Source: a virus
IMG/VR virus record: IMGVR_UViG_3300033148_008638
Location: 1 to 59,531 of that record
Length of the DNA stretch: 59,531 nucleotides
Direction: 5' to 3' (one strand)
The notes under the pieces are model-generated. The model did not search any database. It was not told the origin of the DNA and saw nothing but the letters and a program-made list of their open reading frames with translations. Shown here piece by piece: positions 56,007-59,531 of this stretch (position 1 is the first letter of the stretch; every line of letters starts with the position of its first letter). Position numbers and translations under genes: made by a program.

Positions 56007-56889
56007 AGTATATTGTGCAGACGGGCAGTATTCCTGGGCACAAACACATGCATATATTCCAACAGTAGAATTGATAGATGATTTTTTTAGAGTATATGTA
56101 GCATTCTGGAATAAAAAGGAAGTAAAGAGAATTGGATTTGTAGATATTGACGCAGAAGACCCAACTAAAGTTCTTGATGTATCTAAACTCCCAGTATTAG
56201 ACGTAGGAGAGCTAGGAACATTTGATGAGGGAGGTGTTACACCAACCTGTATACTTACCCATGACAATCTTAAATATTTGTACTATATCGGATGGCAACC
56301 ACTTACAAGATTGCGACGTTATTTATTTACAGGACTCTCAATAAGTAAAGATAAAGGAAGAACTTTCGAGAGATATATTCAGACACCAATTCTTGAACGA
56401 AATGATAGTGAGAGATTTATAAGATCTGCCCTTTTTGTCTTAAAAGAGACAAATTGGTTTAAAGGTTGGTATGTGTCTTCTAATAAGATTATAGATATTA
56501 ACCATAACAAAGTACCATCATATAATATAAAGTATACTACATCTGTGGATGGAATACATTGGAGTACTGGTGTAGAATGTATAAGTTTAGCTGGTAAAAA
56601 CGAGTTTGGTCTTGGTAGACCTTTTGTTTTAAGAGAAGACGGAATATATAAAATGTTTTACTCTATAAGAATAATTGATGAAGGGTATAAAATAGGGTAT
56701 GCAGAGTCAAAGGATGGACTTATTTGGGAAAGGAAGGATGGTGAGGTAGGAATTGGTGTGTCATCTACAGGTTGGGATTCTGAGATGATATGTTTTCCAT
56801 ATATAATGGATTATAAAAATAAAAGATATATGTTTTATAATGGTAATGACTATGGTAAAACTGGTTTTGGAGCGGCTATATTAGAATGA
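55984..56889 (+). CDS. Beta-propeller glycosidase-like protein (GH43/GH130-like)
   Basis: A 301-residue protein with repeated propeller blades: WAQTHAYIPTVELIDDFFRVYVAFWNK, TPTCILTHDNLKYLYYIGW, GLSISKDKGRTFERY, YNIKYTTSVDGIHWS, RPFVLREDGIYKMFYSIR, YAESKDGLIWERKD, YMFYNGNDYG. The five-bladed fold is used by glycosidases and glycan phosphorylases. Catalytic residues cannot be assigned. Overlaps the acetyltransferase by 23 bases. Confidence 0.72.
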   Translation: MKWRKLGKVYCADGQYSWAQTHAYIPTVELIDDFFRVYVAFWNKKEVKRIGFVDIDAEDPTKVLDVSKLPVLDVGELGTFDEGGVTPTCILTHDNLKYLYYIGWQPLTRLRRYLFTGLSISKDKGRTFERYIQTPILERNDSERFIRSALFVLKETNWFKGWYVSSNKIIDINHNKVPSYNIKYTTSVDGIHWSTGVECISLAGKNEFGLGRPFVLREDGIYKMFYSIRIIDEGYKIGYAESKDGLIWERKDGEVGIGVSSTGWDSEMICFPYIMDYKNKRYMFYNGNDYGKTGFGAAILE

Positions 56890-57830
56890 TAGAGATTAAA
56901 AAGTATTCTAGTAAAAGAAAAGAAGAATGGGATAATTTCATAAGAGGATCAAAAAATGGTGTTTTCTTTTTTCTTAGAGACTATGTTGAATATCATTCAC
57001 ATAGATTTACTGATAGCTCATTAATGTTTTACAAAGATGGAAAGTTAAGAGCAGTACTGCCTGCAAATATAAATGATGATGTGTTAATAAGTCATGGTGG
57101 TTTATCATTTGGTGGACTTATACTTGATACAAAAGCAACAATTATTTTAGTAATCTCTTTATTTGATGAATTAAGAAAGTTTGCTGCTAGTAATAGAATT
57201 AAAGAAATAATCTATAAGAGTGTCCCATATATTTATCATATCCATCCTGCTGATGAAGACTTATATGCAATGTACCTCCTAGGTGCTAAAATTATTAAGA
57301 GGAATCCCTCTACAGTTATTAGGATGAGGGATAAAATTAACTTCCAAACTTTACGTAAGAGATCCATTAAAAAAGCTATAAATAATAAATTAGTTGTAGA
57401 TATAAGTAGTGATTATAACAGTTTTTGGGATATTTTAATAGATAACTTGAGGAGTAAGTATAATATAAGCCCAGTGCATTCTATAGAAGAAATTAAGTAT
57501 CTTGTAACAAAATTTCCAGCAAATATAAAACTTTTTGTTTCCTCAAAAAATAAACAAATAATAGCAGGTGTGGTACTATATGAGAATAAATCTGTAGTTA
57601 GAGCACAATATATAGCAGCATCTCCACACGGTAAGAAAATTGGAGCTATAGATATTATCTTTGACTATTTAATTAAAAAATATTCAAGTATAGACTATTT
57701 TGATTTTGGTGTATCTACTGAAACTATTAAAGTAGACGGGAAGTATCTTTTAAATGAAGGGTTAGTTTTTCAGAAGGAAGGTTTTGGGGGCAGAACAGTT
57801 GTCTATGATACCTATAAAATTACTATATAA
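56886..57830 (+). CDS. FemAB/GNAT-like acyltransferase
   Basis: A 314-residue protein. KEEWDNFIRGSKNGVFFFLRDYVEYHSHRF at the N-terminus and IIAGVVLYENKSVVRAQYIAASPHGKKIGAIDIIFDYLIKKY near the C-terminus match GNAT-fold proteins of polysaccharide clusters (FemAB-related). It would transfer an acyl or aminoacyl group to a sugar. Confidence 0.75.
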   Translation: MIEIKKYSSKRKEEWDNFIRGSKNGVFFFLRDYVEYHSHRFTDSSLMFYKDGKLRAVLPANINDDVLISHGGLSFGGLILDTKATIILVISLFDELRKFAASNRIKEIIYKSVPYIYHIHPADEDLYAMYLLGAKIIKRNPSTVIRMRDKINFQTLRKRSIKKAINNKLVVDISSDYNSFWDILIDNLRSKYNISPVHSIEEIKYLVTKFPANIKLFVSSKNKQIIAGVVLYENKSVVRAQYIAASPHGKKIGAIDIIFDYLIKKYSSIDYFDFGVSTETIKVDGKYLLNEGLVFQKEGFGGRTVVYDTYKITI

Positions 57831-58016
57831 AAATAGGGAGTTTTATAGTAAGCTTTAATGATCTTTTTGACAACAGCTTCCAAGAGATGGAGAGACAATA
57901 CCAGAATATGTTTCCAACAAATGTTTGAATGATTGCTGGGCTCCTAGTTTCTCTAAAGTAGGTCATCATATGCCAATCACAAAAAAGAAAATGGATAGTG
58001 TAATAAAGAGGAGGAA
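57831..58016 (+). other. Short gap, possibly a decayed gene
   Basis: 186 bases with two short overlapping open stretches but no plausible start and ribosome site. One frame ends with HHMPITKKKMDSVIKRRK just before the next gene. GAGGAGGAA at the end is the ribosome site of the next gene. Decayed gene or leader. Confidence 0.3.
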
Positions 58017-58559
58017 ATGAAAAATTTAATTGTCTCTTTAGACACATACTCGTGGATACGGTACTGTTCTGCTACGATAATGAGAGATCCTAGTACATTT
58101 GAAGTTATTATTATACGTTATGATTCTGATAAACCAATTTACAACTGTCCTCAACTTTGTAGAAATGCAGTGTACGAACAAAGAAAATCTGATCTCTTCA
58201 GAATCGGTAAAGAATTAGGTATCAGAAGACTCTACAACTTAAACTATCCTGAAGACTTCGATATAGAAAAGTTAACTGTAGAATTACAACTAAGAGTTGG
58301 GTTAGGCTTCACACAAAGAATATATCATCAACATGATAAAATATTGAGTGATATATTTGATAAAATAAGACAGAAAACAAATATAGAGATATATTCTTAT
58401 GGTAAAGGATATTTTGGGCATCAAAGAGAAGTTAGAATAAGAAACGTCTTGTCAGCAGATGAGGCAGCAGCCAAGATGAATCTACGAAAGCTTATGATAG
58501 GTATATCTGATACTAAAGAATTAGAATTTCCACTAATAGTAGAAAGATTTTTCACATAA
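58017..58559 (+). CDS. Hypothetical protein, possibly PIG-L/LmbE-related
   Basis: A 180-residue protein (MKNLIVSLDTYSWIRYCSAT...). FEVIIIRYDSDKPIYN, RKSDLFRIGKELGIRRLYNLNYPED, QRIYHQHDKILSDIFDKI and KTNIEIYSYGKGYF follow the order of segments in PIG-L-type deacetylases (EA-RALGV--LYFL-Y-D, H-DH), but the metal-binding HPDD motif is absent. Treat as unassigned. Confidence 0.4.
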   Translation: MKNLIVSLDTYSWIRYCSATIMRDPSTFEVIIIRYDSDKPIYNCPQLCRNAVYEQRKSDLFRIGKELGIRRLYNLNYPEDFDIEKLTVELQLRVGLGFTQRIYHQHDKILSDIFDKIRQKTNIEIYSYGKGYFGHQREVRIRNVLSADEAAAKMNLRKLMIGISDTKELEFPLIVERFFT

Positions 58560-58585
58560 ATAATAGGTGATGGGGTGTAGGTACT

Positions 58586-59299
58586 ATGTCAATAAATAAC
58601 AAATTAGGGGATCCAAACCAAAATAGCTACGTTACAGCTACACAAGCAGATGCATACTTTGCTAACAGAAGAAATGCTGCTGAGTGGACTGCGTTATCAG
58701 TTACTGCTTCTAAAGAAGAAGTACTTATTCAGGCAGCTAATGATTTAGAAACATTTAACTATATAGGTGAAAAGTACTATGATTCTCAAGGATTACAGTT
58801 TCCTAGAGACGATCATGAAACGAAAACAGGTGATTGTGCTACTCCATTTACTATAAACTCATTTTTAAATTCTGGCTTATATAGTACTACATATGGGAAG
58901 ATACCAGCTAACTATTGGAAAGATGGTACTTGTCATATTACAGCAGGGACTCCACTATATGATATAAGACAAATAAAGTCTTCATCTGCAACAAATGGTA
59001 AAATTACAGTAGTAGAAGATTTTACTGCTACGCCAAATGCAAATACAGACTTCATAATATTTGCTCCTATAGACAAAGAGATACGAGATGCTCAATGTGA
59101 GCAGGCACTATACATTCTTAAAAATGCTAATATAGAAACTCTACAAGACTACAAGTCAATGGGGGCAGACAACGTAAAAATAGGAGATACCAGTGTAAGT
59201 TTTAGGAAGGGCAGTAGTACCAAAACAGCTATATCACCAGTGTCTAGGAAATTACTTAGTCGATTTATGAAGAGGACTTTTACAGTGCTAAGGGCATAA
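58586..59299 (+). CDS. Head-tail connector / DnaT-like head completion protein
   Basis: A 237-residue protein. NSYVTATQADAYFANRRNAAEWTAL and KEEVLIQAANDLETFNYIGEKYYDSQGLQFPRDD match the phage DnaT-like/head-completion pattern (SY---ADAYF---W...ALI-A-D-LE---W-G-----QAL-WPR). The C-terminal part includes DAQCEQALYIL and a late FRKGSS segment. It should seal the packaged head and link to the tail. Confidence 0.75.
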   Translation: MSINNKLGDPNQNSYVTATQADAYFANRRNAAEWTALSVTASKEEVLIQAANDLETFNYIGEKYYDSQGLQFPRDDHETKTGDCATPFTINSFLNSGLYSTTYGKIPANYWKDGTCHITAGTPLYDIRQIKSSSATNGKITVVEDFTATPNANTDFIIFAPIDKEIRDAQCEQALYILKNANIETLQDYKSMGADNVKIGDTSVSFRKGSSTKTAISPVSRKLLSRFMKRTFTVLRA

Positions 59300-59313
59300 G
59301 GGGTGAATTGTGG

Positions 59314-59436
59314 ATGCCTTTTAAAAGTAAGAAACAAGAAATATGGATGAAGATCAATAAACCCAAGATGTGGCGTAAGTGGGTTAAGAAATATGGTCAT
59401 TATAGATCTAAGAGACGCAGAAAGAAAAAGAAATAA
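59314..59436 (+). CDS. Small very basic protein
   Basis: A 40-residue lysine/arginine-rich protein (MPFKSKKQEIWMKINKPKMW...) ending SKRRRKKKK. GGGGTGAATTGTGG precedes the ATG. Possible nucleic-acid binding; function unknown. Confidence 0.5.
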   Translation: MPFKSKKQEIWMKINKPKMWRKWVKKYGHYRSKRRRKKKK

Positions 59437-59450
59437 GGAGATGAGAAATT

Positions 59451-59531
59451 ATGTCTAACCGAAATGGTCGGGGACGTCTCAATCAAGGCAGAAACTGTGA
59501 TGCTAAAGCTAGATCTGCAAGGATAGGCGGT
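59451..59531 (+). CDS. Hypothetical protein, 3' end outside window
   Basis: Starts MSNRNGRGRLNQGRNCDA with AAGGAGATGAGAAATT before the ATG; 27 residues are visible and it runs off the window. Basic, glycine-rich start. No family recognisable. Confidence 0.5.
   Translation, partial: MSNRNGRGRLNQGRNCDAKARSARIGG

Overview
The window is most of the genome of an AT-rich, tailed double-stranded DNA bacteriophage, or a prophage-like contig of one. Large terminase, portal, scaffold, Mu gpT-like capsid protein and a head-tail connector sit beside phage replication genes, genes are tightly packed and often overlap, and AGGAGG-type ribosome binding sites and TTGACA/TATAAT-like promoters are common. A lipoprotein signal and a nucleotide-heptose pathway weakly suggest a Gram-negative host. 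The host itself cannot be named from this sequence.

Layout: positions 1-27.4 kb are read leftward (minus strand). From left to right they hold two small paralogous proteins; a replication block (uracil-DNA glycosylase/DNA polymerase I fusion, DNA methyltransferase, probable sliding clamp, primase-helicase, and an initiator-like protein whose gene carries seven 21-bp repeats that look like origin iterons); an RNA/DNA ligase and an SNF2-type helicase; a MoxR ATPase / VWA-metallopeptidase module interleaved with three mutually related proteins of unknown function; and about 9 kb of very small early-type genes, including a stand-alone ClpX-type zinc finger. Many of these are too short for ordinary gene callers and are listed here. 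A noncoding region at 27.4-28.3 kb carries a promoter in each direction and strong hairpins.

From 28.3 kb to the end everything is read rightward (plus strand): tRNA-Gly and tRNA remnants; an operon encoding a near-complete route from sugar phosphates to nucleotide-activated heptose (transaldolase, GmhA, heptose kinase, GmhB, nucleotidyltransferase), interrupted by a free-standing LAGLIDADG endonuclease gene; packaging and head genes (terminases, portal, an exported trypsin-like protease in the usual prohead-protease slot, scaffold, decoration protein); the major capsid gene; then a ten-gene glycan block (glycosyltransferases, methyltransferases, pyruvyl- and acetyltransferase-like proteins, beta-propeller); and the start of the head-tail connector genes.

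The most striking feature is the major capsid gene at 42.9-45.7 kb. It reads as one 337-residue protein only after removal of five group I introns. The proposed splice sites each restore the frame, and each 5' site has a U.G-containing P1 helix. Intron 3 carries its own LAGLIDADG endonuclease gene. Introns 4 and 5 lack the segment that holds the 5' strand of the P7 guanosine-binding helix, so they are either assembly-collapsed, dead, or dependent on help in trans.

The heptose operon and the later glycosyltransferase block plausibly work together to make and attach a heptose-containing glycan on virions or on the host surface. All functional names come from motif reading by eye; no database search was possible.
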